Virus record (IMG/VR): IMGVR_UViG_3300037504_000632
Coordinates: 1-42,438 of that record
Source: a virus
Strand: one strand, 5' to 3'
Length of the DNA: 42,438 nucleotides
Within the stretch, counting starts at the first letter, position 1. The number at the start of each line of letters is the position of its first letter. The notes under the pieces are model-generated. The model was given only the letters and a program-made list of their open reading frames with translations, was not told the origin of the DNA and ran no database searches. The translations under genes were made by a program, and so were the position numbers. Shown here one piece after another: positions 17,132 through 22,998 of the stretch.

Positions 17132-17544
17132 TAATCAAAATCGCATGTCATCGCTCCGGCCCCAATTGGCCGGAGACGAGTAGCACGGATCTCGCGACAG
17201 CGATCACCGAGGCATACCGCCTCAATCCGTTGTCGATTCTCGAATTTTTCCAGGCGATCATTGCCGCCGGTGGGGCGCAGGCGGAGCTAGCCCCCCTGTA
17301 TGGATATCAGAAATTGATCGAGCATTTGGAGCGAGCATTGGCTAATGGCGATCTGGCCGCCGTGCAGGTGTGCGTCGGCCTGGCTGCCGATCTGGAGAGC
17401 CTGAGCCAGGAGACCACCGATGCAATCGAGGCCGTGATTGCGGCCAATTCGCTGCGGCTGGTGGATATCGTAGCCGCCGAGATCGGTGAGGATGCGCCGG
17501 AGACGGTGACGACTGCCGATGTGGATGCGGCGTTGGGGAGATAA
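17128..17544 (+). CDS. Hypothetical helical protein at the end of the tail operon
   Basis: This encodes 138 residues, starting in an ATGA overlap. It is almost entirely helical, with Ala-rich segments (LSILEFFQAIIAAGGAQAELAPLYGYQKLIEHLERALANG) and acidic helices after residue 85. It has no transmembrane segment. It could be a fibre-associated chaperone or minor tail protein, but I recognise no family. It is the last plus-strand gene before the convergent terminator region. Confidence 0.6.
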   Translation: MIIKIACHRSGPNWPETSSTDLATAITEAYRLNPLSILEFFQAIIAAGGAQAELAPLYGYQKLIEHLERALANGDLAAVQVCVGLAADLESLSQETTDAIEAVIAANSLRLVDIVAAEIGEDAPETVTTADVDAALGR

Positions 17545-17576
17545 AAAAAAAAGCCCCGACCATCAGGTCGGGGCTT
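17543..17576 (-). terminator. Intrinsic terminator of the minus-strand early unit
   Basis: The stem AAGCCCCGACC (17551-17561) pairs with GGTCGGGGCTT (17566-17576), with loop ATCA. Read on the minus strand it is followed by a run of ten T. On the plus strand only GGGG follows, so it is weak for the tail operon. Confidence 0.85.
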
Positions 17577-17591
17577 GGGGTAGCCTTTCAT

Positions 17592-17885
17592 TCAACGAGG
17601 GATTAGACGAACACGGAGGGTGTCAAACGAGAGACGCTCCATATCGTCCACGATGTACCCTCCGCAATCCGTAGAGGTCGACACTCGGTGCGTCCCCTGC
17701 CACGATTCAGTGGGCTCCTTCTCCTCAGAGATGGAGATACCAAAACTCGTTTCGGTATCTCCGATTTTCACATCGTACCCATAGGGTACGCTCGTGTACA
17801 TCGAGTTCACCTCTATCAGGCGGACTCGATCTCCAATATTGAGATCAATATTGGCGGAAATATCCACGACTTTAATGTCTTCCAT
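17592..17885 (-). CDS. Hypothetical small beta-rich protein
   Basis: This encodes 97 residues. I chose the ATG at 17885 because it follows GAGGAGAAATAAA, and an in-frame ATG 42 bases upstream lies inside the hairpin element. It is acidic and beta rich (DIKVVDISANIDLNIGDRVRLIEV), with the segment LNIGDRVRL resembling a small barrel. I recognise no family. It is the last gene of the minus-strand unit that starts at the 18785 promoter. Confidence 0.65.
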   Translation of the reverse strand: MEDIKVVDISANIDLNIGDRVRLIEVNSMYTSVPYGYDVKIGDTETSFGISISEEKEPTESWQGTHRVSTSTDCGGYIVDDMERLSFDTLRVRLIPR

Positions 17886-17908
17886 TTTATTTCTCCTCTT
17901 CTTCGGTA

Positions 17909-17933
17909 GGGGCGCGACTCTCGCCACACCCCC
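17909..17933 (-). promoter_or_regulatory. Intercistronic hairpin before the ribosome binding site
   Basis: On the plus strand GGGG (17909) pairs with CCCC (17929-17933), with an inner GCGA / TCGC stem. It lies between the stop at 17987 and the AGGAG site of the 17885 gene. It belongs to the hairpin family that precedes most early genes here. Confidence 0.55.
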
Positions 17934-17986
17934 GACAAGATTTATTCTTTATCCGCCCCGGCCTCGCAGCCGGGGGCTTTTCGAGA

Positions 17987-18247
17987 TTACATCCGAGCCT
18001 TTCGATGCAAGGCTCTCATTTGGAGAATCTCATTCTCCAAATGCTCAATCCGCCCAGCAGCCTCCATCTGCCGGAGGGATGGTTCATCATCTTCTTCATT
18101 ATTTTCATCTATGAGATATATGCTGTACCTGTGGACCGATCCGTGCCCTCGGCCCATATTCCAGGACAAGCCTGGAAATTCCTCTAGCAAACTATCTATC
18201 AGGCTCGTGCTGATTTTCCTCGAGAACATCATATGAAGCTTATACAT
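17987..18247 (-). CDS. Hypothetical protein with helical C-terminus
   Basis: This encodes 86 residues with a clear AAAAAGGAGACC site before the ATG. The N-terminal half reads MYKLHMMFSRKISTSLIDSL, a central part has GRGHGSVHRYSIYLIDENN, and the C-terminal third is an amphipathic helix. I recognise no family. The 3' part of the gene holds two perfect inverted repeats: GAGCCTT / AAGGCTC at 17995-18015 and a 12-bp arm pair at 18017-18043. Confidence 0.65.
   Translation of the reverse strand: MYKLHMMFSRKISTSLIDSLLEEFPGLSWNMGRGHGSVHRYSIYLIDENNEEDDEPSLRQMEAAGRIEHLENEILQMRALHRKARM
18017..18043. repeat. Perfect 12-bp inverted repeat inside a coding sequence
   Basis: CATTTGGAGAAT (18017-18028) and ATTCTCCAAATG (18032-18043) are exact reverse complements around CTC. 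The repeat lies within the coding sequence of the 17987-18247 gene, next to a 7-bp one. Confidence 0.9.
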
Positions 18248-18267
18248 TTTTGGTCTCCTTTTTATAG

Positions 18268-18282
18268 GGGGCTAATCGCCCC
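18268..18282 (-). promoter_or_regulatory. GGGGC hairpin joined to a ribosome binding site (minus copy)
   Basis: GGGGC / GCCCC with a 5-base loop stands just upstream of AAAAAGGAGA. The surrounding 30 or so bases are almost identical to 23074-23111 on the plus strand, so this is a duplicated translation leader. Confidence 0.8.
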
Positions 18283-18302
18283 GGATTTTTTTTGCGGCTT
18301 GC

Positions 18303-18348
18303 GCCACAGTCCCGGCCCGCCACCTGAATGATGGGCCGGAAGCGTGGT
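18303..18348 (-). ncRNA. 46-bp conserved structured element, copy 1
   Basis: This is 45 of 46 bases identical to 22827-22872. It folds into a two-tier stem: CCGGCCC with GGGCCGG inside, and CCAC with GTGG outside. In this copy the outer stem is extended by a C-G pair where the other copy has T-A. It lies between the ADP-ribosyltransferase-like gene and the next gene of the operon. Confidence 0.7.
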
Positions 18349-18353
18349 GCAAA

Positions 18354-18785
18354 TTACCTCACTTCTTCGATCTCCCACACGTGGATCCACTCCTCTTCTC
18401 CATCTTCCGTGTCCACGTAATCCACCCTGTCCGAGGCCAGGGTGTACTTCCGGTCGTCAAATTCTTGCCGGGGGATCCAGGTCCGCCCGTTGTCCTTCCA
18501 GGCGGTGCGGATAAATTCCGCCGGGACATCCTGGTCGTTGACCAGGATTTCGTCAAACATCGGGATCTCGGTCGTGTCGAAATCATCGAGGTCGAGATTG
18601 ACCTCGATGACGATATCGCCGTATTGAAACGCCGCGCCCATTCTCGGAGTGAGCGAAACGCCGGGGTGGTCGCCTGCCCGCTCTTCAAATATTTCGTAAT
18701 TCACATCGGTGGGACGGCTTGCTAGGAGGCCGCGATCAAGAATTGATTGAATGTTTGAGCTGGAAGTTCCGTGATAAAGTTTCAT
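18354..18785 (-). CDS. Putative ADP-ribosyltransferase-fold protein (KptA/ART-like)
   Basis: This encodes 143 residues. MKLYHGTSSSNIQSILDRGL places His5-Gly-Thr followed by the helix 'SILDRGL', the first motif of the ART/Tpt1 fold. GVSLTPRMGAAFQYGDIVIEV (42-62) matches the second strand-turn-helix motif, and DEILVNDQDVPAEFI (78-92) the third. These enzymes bind NAD+ and usually modify proteins or nucleic acids. It is first behind its own strong promoter, so it would be made early. The fold is inferred from motifs only and activity is unproven. Confidence 0.5.
   Translation of the reverse strand: MKLYHGTSSSNIQSILDRGLLASRPTDVNYEIFEERAGDHPGVSLTPRMGAAFQYGDIVIEVNLDLDDFDTTEIPMFDEILVNDQDVPAEFIRTAWKDNGRTWIPRQEFDDRKYTLASDRVDYVDTEDGEEEWIHVWEIEEVR
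18529..18610. repeat. Two perfect inverted repeats inside the ART-like gene
   Basis: TCCTGGTC / GACCAGGA (18529-18547, 3-base loop) and TCATCGAGGTC / GACCTCGATGA (18583-18610, 6-base loop) are both exact. They lie in coding sequence and are not needed for a common amino-acid repeat. Confidence 0.85.
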
Positions 18786-18833
18786 TTCTTCTCCCTTTTC
18801 TTACCGGAGGGCCATCCCCTCTGAACTATCTAT

Positions 18834-18862
18834 ATTATACCGCACTTCCGATAGATTGTCAA
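18834..18862 (-). promoter_or_regulatory. Promoter P1 (minus), sigma70-type
   Basis: On the minus strand TTGACA (18862-18857) and TATAAT (18839-18834) are 17 bases apart, a perfect consensus. The spacer holds the shared element TCTATCGGAAGTGCGG. The transcript would begin with a CAGAGGG/CCCTCCG hairpin and then a ribosome binding site for the ART-like gene. Confidence 0.9.
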
Positions 18863-18919
18863 GCGCATTTACACGACTTTTGTTATACTTTCGGAAATAC
18901 GGTAAATTGGTAAATTCAT

Positions 18920-19201
18920 TTACCTCGGAGATTCCGAGGTATCCGATCCGTCCAGTCGGAATCGGACATAGGCCAGCAGCGGACTCCGTCCGGCGGCCTC
19001 CGCCCGCCGCGCGATATGCTCGGCCTCGCAGGCCAGGCAGATCGTCTCACCCCCGGCGACATCAGCCGCCGTCAGCGGATCGCCGCATTGGTCGCACAGC
19101 TGGCCGTCCGGTGCAATGACCTGGTTGGCGCATTTGGCGCATAGCCGCAGGTCGTCCAGATTGGTTTGGGCCGGGGCGGGGCATAGATCACATTTTGTCA
19201 T
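18920..19201 (-). CDS. Small double zinc-ribbon protein
   Basis: This encodes 93 residues. Four CxxC pairs occur in order: CDLC (4-7), CAKC (21-24), CDQC (36-39) and CLAC (55-58), enough for two zinc ribbons. The rest is basic and helical. It is the last gene of the RAD52-like operon. Small zinc ribbons in phage early regions often contact nucleic acid or host polymerase, but no target is evident. Its last codons overlap one copy of the CCTCGGA palindrome. Confidence 0.7.
   Translation of the reverse strand: MTKCDLCPAPAQTNLDDLRLCAKCANQVIAPDGQLCDQCGDPLTAADVAGGETICLACEAEHIARRAEAAGRSPLLAYVRFRLDGSDTSESPR
18922..18940. repeat. CTCGGA-N3-TCCGAG palindrome, copy 2
   Basis: ACCTCGGA and TCCGAGGT form 8-bp arms around GAT, the longest of the five copies. 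It lies at the end of the 18920-19201 gene, upstream of promoter P1 (minus). Confidence 0.85.
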
Positions 19202-19215
19202 CTTTTTTTCCTATC

Positions 19216-19245
19216 GGCCCGGCCAGGGCGCACCCCGACCGGGCC
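19216..19245 (-). promoter_or_regulatory. Intercistronic hairpin
   Basis: GGCCCGG / CCGGGCC, 7 bp, lies between the stop of the RAD52-like gene and the start of the zinc-ribbon gene. It is another member of the hairpin family between early genes. Confidence 0.7.
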
Positions 19246-19251
19246 ACAAAA

Positions 19252-19923
19252 TTACTCCTCTATCGGCAGGGCCTTCTCTTCGGCAAATTGCTGAAGCAAG
19301 GCCCACATTTCATCCTCTTTGGCCTCATCGTACTGATCGAAGCCATTTTCTCGCATTATTTTGACGGCCCGCATGACCGCCAGGCCCAAGTCGGTCTGCA
19401 CCCGGCGGAAAAATCTGGCCTTCGGCCCGTCCCCCTGAATGACCCTGCCGTTGGTGGGGGCGGGGGCGGGCTGGCCGCCGCCGTATACATCCGGGCTATC
19501 GCCGTACAGATCGAGGGCGACGCCCAGCAGCGAGGCGCATTTTTTGAGCGCATCGCTGGCCGCGGCCTTGAAATCATCGGCCAGGGAGATGATATCGCCC
19601 TGTCTGGTGCGCTTGACGGACGCACCACCAAATTGTTCTTTGGTGATGTCGCCGCCAGGCGCGTGAACCACCAGGCGGCCCTTGACGATGATTTCCTCCG
19701 GCGCATCGAGGGCCGGAAAGATTTTTTCTTCAATTACCTCGAACGACCAGGCCCAATTGAAGGCCTGATTGAGCGTTCGAGTGACGTAATCGTGTGACAC
19801 GTAGCTGAGTTTCGTCCCCCCGCGCCCCCGGCGGCTCTTCACGACATCCGCCGGGGTTCTCTGGCTCAGGACGGCCCTTTGCGCTTCATTCAGGCCATCC
19901 TGGGCGATGATATTATCCGACAT
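19252..19923 (-). CDS. RAD52-like single-strand annealing protein (Sak/RAD52 family)
   Basis: This encodes 223 residues. The block KLSYVSHDYVTRTLNQAFNW (38-57), a long strand-strand-helix stretch, then KEQFGGASVKR (95-105) and DDFKAAASDALKKCASLLGV (116-135) together match the RAD52 DNA-binding core. The C-terminal 75 residues are a flexible linker and a helix. Phage RAD52-like proteins anneal complementary single strands in recombination-dependent replication. I see no partner exonuclease next to it, but a RecB-type nuclease is encoded at 28841. Confidence 0.85.
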   Translation of the reverse strand: MSDNIIAQDGLNEAQRAVLSQRTPADVVKSRRGRGGTKLSYVSHDYVTRTLNQAFNWAWSFEVIEEKIFPALDAPEEIIVKGRLVVHAPGGDITKEQFGGASVKRTRQGDIISLADDFKAAASDALKKCASLLGVALDLYGDSPDVYGGGQPAPAPTNGRVIQGDGPKARFFRRVQTDLGLAVMRAVKIMRENGFDQYDEAKEDEMWALLQQFAEEKALPIEE

Positions 19924-20149
19924 TTTCGCACTCCTCTAGCCAGCCGATGACGCGGCCAAGTGCCAAAATGCCGCCTTCATCCTCGCATATCTCGCAAAAA
20001 ATTTCTGAGCCGCGTGACGCGAATTGTATCGCGCCGGGATCACCGGCCTCGATCCGTTCGGCGCAAGAGTGACAAAGGCACACAAGGTTGCCTTCATCAT
20101 CCTCGGAGTATCTACCTGAAAAATCGTAGTAGAAATTTGCTTTATTCAT
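19913..20149 (-). CDS. Small cysteine-rich (zinc ribbon) protein
   Basis: This encodes 78 residues. I chose the ATG at 20149 over an upstream TTG because GGAG lies about ten bases before it. CLCHSC (about 25-30) and CEIC (about 52-55) make one zinc site. It overlaps the RAD52-like gene start by 11 bp, so the two are translationally coupled. It may assist DNA binding, but I recognise no family. Confidence 0.65.
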   Translation of the reverse strand: MNKANFYYDFSGRYSEDDEGNLVCLCHSCAERIEAGDPGAIQFASRGSEIFCEICEDEGGILALGRVIGWLEECENVG

Positions 20150-20174
20150 TATCAATCATCTCCTCTTGGGTAAA

Positions 20175-20199
20175 GAGGGGACGGGGCTACCGCCCCCTC
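20175..20199 (-). promoter_or_regulatory. Intercistronic hairpin
   Basis: GAGGGG / CCCCTC and a competing inner GGGGC / GCCCC stem lie between the SWIM protein stop and the AGAGGAGAT site of the next gene. It has the same placement as the other early hairpins. Confidence 0.6.
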
Positions 20200-20208
20200 G
20201 ACGAAAAA

Positions 20209-20853
20209 TTAAAATGGGATGTCTTCATCGGCCAGATGAAAATGGCCGATCTCGGTGTCCCTCCGGATGGTATCGTACCCCGTCCGACAGGTGCATTCCC
20301 CCTCAATGCCGGGAATGCCGGGGAAATGGCCCAGGCCGTCGCAGTCGCCGCAGCGGACCGGGAACTCTCCGTAGTAGGCGAGCAACACGGCGGCGACGTG
20401 CTTGCACATCCGGCCACCGTACACGGTGACCGGGGCGCGGTGGGCGTAGTCCGGGCAGTCGCAATGCCATTCTTTCGGCATTCCGATCTCGCTGACCCGG
20501 TACATCCGGCCTTCCTCCGTCTGCGATTCCACGCGGGAATCGCTTAAAATGTGGCCGCCGATGAGGAGCTGGGCGGCCTTGAGGAAGCGGATCAGGGTGG
20601 CGGCCCGGACCTGCTCCTGGATATCGGCGGGGAGCGTCGGGGGGACGCTCAGTTCGGCCAGGCTCTCGACCTGGGCGGCCACGTCCGGGTAGTCGGTCCG
20701 GAGCGCCGAGAGCATTGCCTCCTGATGGCTGCCATGCTCCTGGACCTGGCCGTTGACAGAGAGCCAGACGCCCCGTTCGGCATCGTGGCGGACGGCGGTA
20801 GTGCTCTCTCGCTCAATAAGGGGGTTGACGTGATCGTTATTTTGTGCTATCAT
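20209..20853 (-). CDS. SWIM zinc-finger protein
   Basis: This encodes 214 residues. I chose the ATG at 20853 because it follows AAAGGAGATTAGTACA. Residues 131-152 carry C-x-C-x16-C-x-H (CDCPDYAHR...CKHVAA), the SWIM zinc-binding motif. A second cysteine cluster at 168-190 (CGDCDGLGH...CTC) resembles a DnaJ-type knuckle. SWIM domains bind DNA or proteins. In several organisms SWIM proteins act with recombinases. It is the first gene of the unit that also encodes the RAD52-like protein, which fits a role in recombination. Confidence 0.75.
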   Translation of the reverse strand: MIAQNNDHVNPLIERESTTAVRHDAERGVWLSVNGQVQEHGSHQEAMLSALRTDYPDVAAQVESLAELSVPPTLPADIQEQVRAATLIRFLKAAQLLIGGHILSDSRVESQTEEGRMYRVSEIGMPKEWHCDCPDYAHRAPVTVYGGRMCKHVAAVLLAYYGEFPVRCGDCDGLGHFPGIPGIEGECTCRTGYDTIRRDTEIGHFHLADEDIPF

Positions 20854-20881
20854 TGTACTAATCTCCTTTATGGGTTTGCCT

Positions 20882-20917
20882 CCGTCGGACGTACCAGGTC
20901 CGACGGGGGTTTTTTTT
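20882..20917 (+). terminator. Hairpin with T-run: plus-strand terminator, minus-strand leader hairpin
   Basis: CCGTCGGAC (20882-20890) pairs with GTCCGACGG (20898-20906). On the plus strand it is followed by GGG and a run of T, giving an intrinsic terminator shape. For the minus-strand gene it lies in the leader, ahead of the ribosome binding site. Confidence 0.6.
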
Positions 20918-20935
20918 ATTTCCAACTTCCCTCTT

Positions 20936-20964
20936 ATTATACCGCACTTCCGATAGATTGTCAA
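20936..20964 (-). promoter_or_regulatory. Promoter P2 (minus), sigma70-type
   Basis: On the minus strand TTGACA (20964-20959) and TATAAT (20941-20936) are 17 bases apart, identical to P1 over the spacer and the 30 bases upstream. It drives the SWIM, zinc-ribbon and RAD52-like genes. Confidence 0.9.
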
Positions 20965-20987
20965 GCGCATTTACACGACTTTTGTTA

Positions 20988-21005
20988 TACTTTCGGAAAT
21001 ACGGT
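20988..21005. promoter_or_regulatory. Operator-like site between divergent promoters
   Basis: TTTCGGAAATACGGTAA resembles, in inverted orientation, the ATACCGCACTTCCGATA sequence inside promoter P2. Together they frame the divergent region. A second copy stands at 18890-18907. The small regulator at 21065 is the obvious candidate to bind, by inference. Confidence 0.5.
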
Positions 21006-21015
21006 AAATTGCCTA

Positions 21016-21045
21016 TTGACATTCCGATACAATCTATGGTACGAT
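21016..21045 (+). promoter_or_regulatory. Promoter P3 (plus) for the small regulator
   Basis: TTGACA (21016-21021) and TACGAT (21040-21045) are 18 bases apart. The spacer begins TTCCGATACAATC, which resembles the operator sequence of the strong promoters. The -10 is weaker than P1 and P2. Confidence 0.7.
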
Positions 21046-21064
21046 AAAAGCGGAGGTGAAAATT

Positions 21065-21286
21065 ATGCCAATTCGATTTAAATTAGATGAGATTATGGAA
21101 GAGCGCGGCCTTACCTATGCCCAGGTCTCCGCGATGGCCGGCGATATGAGCACAGATACATTGTGGAAGATCGTCAAAAATCGCGGCAAAATGATCGGCG
21201 TCGATGTCCTGGGCCGCTTGCTTGAGGCCCTGGAGATCGAGCCGAATGATCTGATCGAGGTCATTCCTGGGGGTGGGGAGAAATGA
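21065..21286 (+). CDS. Cro/CI-type HTH transcriptional regulator
   Basis: This encodes 73 residues, almost only a helix-turn-helix domain (LDEIMEERGLTYAQVSAMAGDMSTDTLWKIVKNRGKMIGVDVLGRLLEALEI). The ATG at 21065 follows GGAGGTG by a good distance, so I prefer it to an in-frame GTG at 21056. The gene is divergent from the SWIM/RAD52 unit, with operator-like repeats between, the classic arrangement of a lambda-like switch. Without an integrase it may time early expression rather than keep lysogeny. Its stop overlaps the next ATG. Confidence 0.8.
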   Translation: MPIRFKLDEIMEERGLTYAQVSAMAGDMSTDTLWKIVKNRGKMIGVDVLGRLLEALEIEPNDLIEVIPGGGEK

Positions 21287-21930
21287 GGATCGTCCATTGC
21301 GTCGCAGACTGGGACAGGATGGCCCGCATTACGGAATTGAATGATTTATTCTACCCTCATTTATTCCTGGTCCGGGAAAACCAAATATCGTGGGGTGATG
21401 ATTCCGCCGCTTACACGCCGGACGGCCTGCGAGCCATCTGTCCTGAGTGCGATGATTTCGAGCAGGCTCTCAGGCTATTGCCCTCCTGGGGGCGGAAAAT
21501 TAGTTTCCGCATCGGGAATTTTGATTGGGCCGATCATCCCGGCTACAAAGAAATATTTCGGGATGAGATTATATCGCATCTTGATATACCGGATAATGCT
21601 AATCTATCCGGTGCTTGGATGGATGGAGCATCTGCTATATCTCCGAATGGCCCGGTCCTATATGGCGAGTGGGAGGTGTGGCTCAATCTGGATAGCATAT
21701 TCTCCATTCTATTTTCGGCCCGATTCTGGCCGTGGGATCATTCTCTCAGAATTACGAGCGAATTCCACATAATGGAGTGGAATGAATTCCGAGGGAGCAC
21801 TCGGTTGACTGGCTTCTACTGCTTGCCGGACGCCCTGGATCATCTCAAGCGGATGGAAAAAAGCCGGTCAGACTTTGATCTGATAATCCCGGATTGGGCC
21901 AATCATCGCAATTCCGAAATTGGCCCTTGA
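21283..21930 (+). CDS. Hypothetical protein, unknown function
   Basis: This encodes 215 residues, starting in an ATGA overlap with the regulator. It is rich in aromatic residues, especially Trp, and mixes helices and strands. Segments such as YPHLFLVRENQISWGDDSAAYTPDGLRAICPECDDFEQAL do not match a family I know. The coding sequence contains perfect inverted repeats at 21492-21510 (GCGGAAA / TTTCCGC) and 21588-21612 (ACCGGATA / TATCCGGT). Its stop codon lies inside the -35 box of the next promoter. Confidence 0.7.
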   Translation: MRIVHCVADWDRMARITELNDLFYPHLFLVRENQISWGDDSAAYTPDGLRAICPECDDFEQALRLLPSWGRKISFRIGNFDWADHPGYKEIFRDEIISHLDIPDNANLSGAWMDGASAISPNGPVLYGEWEVWLNLDSIFSILFSARFWPWDHSLRITSEFHIMEWNEFRGSTRLTGFYCLPDALDHLKRMEKSRSDFDLIIPDWANHRNSEIGP

Positions 21931-21955
21931 CAATCTATCGGAAGTGCGGTATAAT
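21927..21955 (+). promoter_or_regulatory. Promoter P4 (plus), sigma70-type
   Basis: TTGACA (21927-21932) and TATAAT (21950-21955) are 17 bases apart with the same spacer as P1 and P2. The sequence upstream of -35 is coding, so the upstream block shared by P1, P2 and P5 is absent here. It drives 22007-24565. Confidence 0.9.
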
Positions 21956-21969
21956 ATAGATAGTTCGGA

Positions 21970-21988
21970 GGGATTGGCCCTCCGGTAA
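21970..21988 (+). promoter_or_regulatory. 5' leader hairpin after P4
   Basis: CGGAGGG and CCCTCCG pair around ATTGG, within about 15 bases of the likely transcription start. The same hairpin follows P1 and P5. It may protect the mRNA 5' end. Confidence 0.8.
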
Positions 21989-22006
21989 GAAAAGGGAGAT
22001 AAAGAA

Positions 22007-22321
22007 ATGCAAGTTTTTGAAAAATGGATGATCGCCAGATACGGCGGAGATGAAGAAATTGAGGTTGAGGGGAAGGCCTGGGAAACACTCTTTCCCGAGA
22101 ATAAAAATCGTATGTCCCACCTTTTGCCCCTTGTCTCGTTCATCGGCGGAGAGTTGCCGCCGGTTCTTAAAGAACTCGGCATTACCCGCCGAGATCTCGA
22201 AAGTCTCTCTATTAGAGAGACTTTCGAAGTGCTAGACTCGATTTCATCTTTCTTGGCGGCCAAGAAAGATGAAATCAATCAGGCGGGCCATCTGGCCCGC
22301 CTGATTGAGGCCAGCAGATAA
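22007..22321 (+). CDS. Hypothetical protein with palindrome-dense coding sequence (paralogue of 35996-36304)
   Basis: This encodes 104 residues: MQVFEKWMIARYGG, then helical segments (LLPLVSFIGGELPPVLKELG, DLESLSIRETFEVLDSISSF). I recognise no family. It is closely related to the minus-strand gene 35996-36304, including promoter, leader hairpin and 3' hairpin. From 22146 to 22308 the coding sequence is a chain of inverted repeats, some with 14-18 bp perfect arms, so the transcript must be highly structured. The locus may act as RNA as well as protein. Confidence 0.7.
   Translation: MQVFEKWMIARYGGDEEIEVEGKAWETLFPENKNRMSHLLPLVSFIGGELPPVLKELGITRRDLESLSIRETFEVLDSISSFLAAKKDEINQAGHLARLIEASR
22197..22308. 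repeat. Three long perfect inverted repeats in a coding sequence
   Basis: Arms are 22197-22210 with 22214-22227 (TCGAAAGTCTCTCT), 22240-22257 with 22259-22276 (GATTTCATCTTTCTTGGC), and a 14-bp pair (AATCAGGCGGGCCA) around TC just after. All arms match exactly. Shorter stems lie upstream (GGCGG/CCGCC, GTTCTT/AAGAAC, CTCGGC/GCCGAG). Confidence 0.9.
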
Positions 22322-22327
22322 TTCATC

Positions 22328-22358
22328 GGGGGCGTGGCGGCCCGGCTGTCGCGCCCCC
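22328..22358 (+). promoter_or_regulatory. Intercistronic hairpin joined to a ribosome binding site
   Basis: GGGGGCG (22328-22334) pairs with CGCCCCC (22352-22358), followed by AAAAGGAG. Nearly the same sequence occurs at 35955-35990 (minus) and 23510-23540 (plus), so it is a repeated module. Confidence 0.75.
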
Positions 22359-22376
22359 CCCAAAAGGAGAAACGAA

Positions 22377-22817
22377 ATGGGTAAGGGATTGGGAGCAATC
22401 TTAGCAGCAAACGAGATGAGCCGAAAGGCGAGTCTCGTATCAGAAAGGCAAGCTCCGGCGTGCCCGCTGTGTGGGCAGCCGATGGAACACGAGCTGGGCG
22501 GCTGGTTTTGCCGCTCAGAGGATGACGATTACGGGGGGCAACGACCCTGCGTATTTCGGGCCAAGAAGGGCGTAGAGAAAGAGTTTTACGCCCAGGGCTT
22601 GGGTCATCTCTCCCGTGATGACTTTCAAGGCCAAACGCTGGCCGCCATCATCAAGGATGGCGAGCCTTTGGTAGAGTTGGTCACAATTCGGGGTAGAGGC
22701 GGACGAACGAACCTCCGCTTGTGGTCCGACATTTCAGATCACGACCTGCCCGAATTGTGCGCGGACGGGGAGTGGACCTGGATGGATTGGGCGTATCCAT
22801 TCAGGCATCAAGGGTAG
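22377..22817 (+). CDS. Hypothetical zinc-finger protein
   Basis: This encodes 146 residues with the AAAAGGAGAAACGAA site before the ATG. Residues 29-58 have CPLCGQPMEHELGGWFC and a later C, giving a topoisomerase-like zinc ribbon. The C-terminal part (LVTIRGRGGRTNLRLWSDISDHDLPELCADGEW) is unassigned. It lies in the P4 unit of unknown early genes. Confidence 0.6.
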   Translation: MGKGLGAILAANEMSRKASLVSERQAPACPLCGQPMEHELGGWFCRSEDDDYGGQRPCVFRAKKGVEKEFYAQGLGHLSRDDFQGQTLAAIIKDGEPLVELVTIRGRGGRTNLRLWSDISDHDLPELCADGEWTWMDWAYPFRHQG

Positions 22818-22826
22818 GCGGCTCGT

Positions 22827-22872
22827 ACCACGCTTCCGGCCCATCATTCAGGTGGTGGGCCGGGACTGTGGC
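22827..22872 (+). ncRNA. 46-bp conserved structured element, copy 2
   Basis: This is 45 of 46 bases identical to 18303-18348 on the opposite strand, in the same sense relative to transcription. CCGGCCCA / TGGGCCGG and CCAC / GTGG can pair around a symmetric GCTT/GACT internal loop. Outside CCAC it has GTA with CAC on the other side, where copy 1 has GCA and CGC. Confidence 0.7.
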
Positions 22873-22933
22873 ACAAGCTGGGTCGCATTGTCGCCGGGAG
22901 GCGTACCTGGGATCGTTCCCCAGGCGGCGATAA

Positions 22934-22998
22934 GCCACCTAAGGCGAGTGCGTGGGAGCCATCTGCGGCACCAACAGGTTCGATTCCTGTTGGTGGCA
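22934..22998 (+). other. tRNA-like fold lacking an anticodon arm
   Basis: GCCACC at 22934 can pair with GGTGGC, and the T-arm motif AGG-TTCGATT-CCT is intact with a stem of 10 bp. A D-arm-like GGC...GCC follows the acceptor strand. Only about 13 bases remain where the anticodon arm should be, so it cannot be a normal tRNA. It may be a relic, a tRNA-like structure, or chance. Confidence 0.3.

Noticed and set aside
20882-20917. Terminator of a plus-strand transcript
   Set aside because: Kept only as a dual-feature entry. No plus-strand gene lies upstream in sense, so its role as a plus-strand terminator is uncertain; it may act only as a leader hairpin for the minus gene.
22934-22998. Functional tRNA
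   Set aside because: The T-arm is good, but there is no space for an anticodon arm and the seventh acceptor pair is a mismatch. I list it only as a tRNA-like fold.
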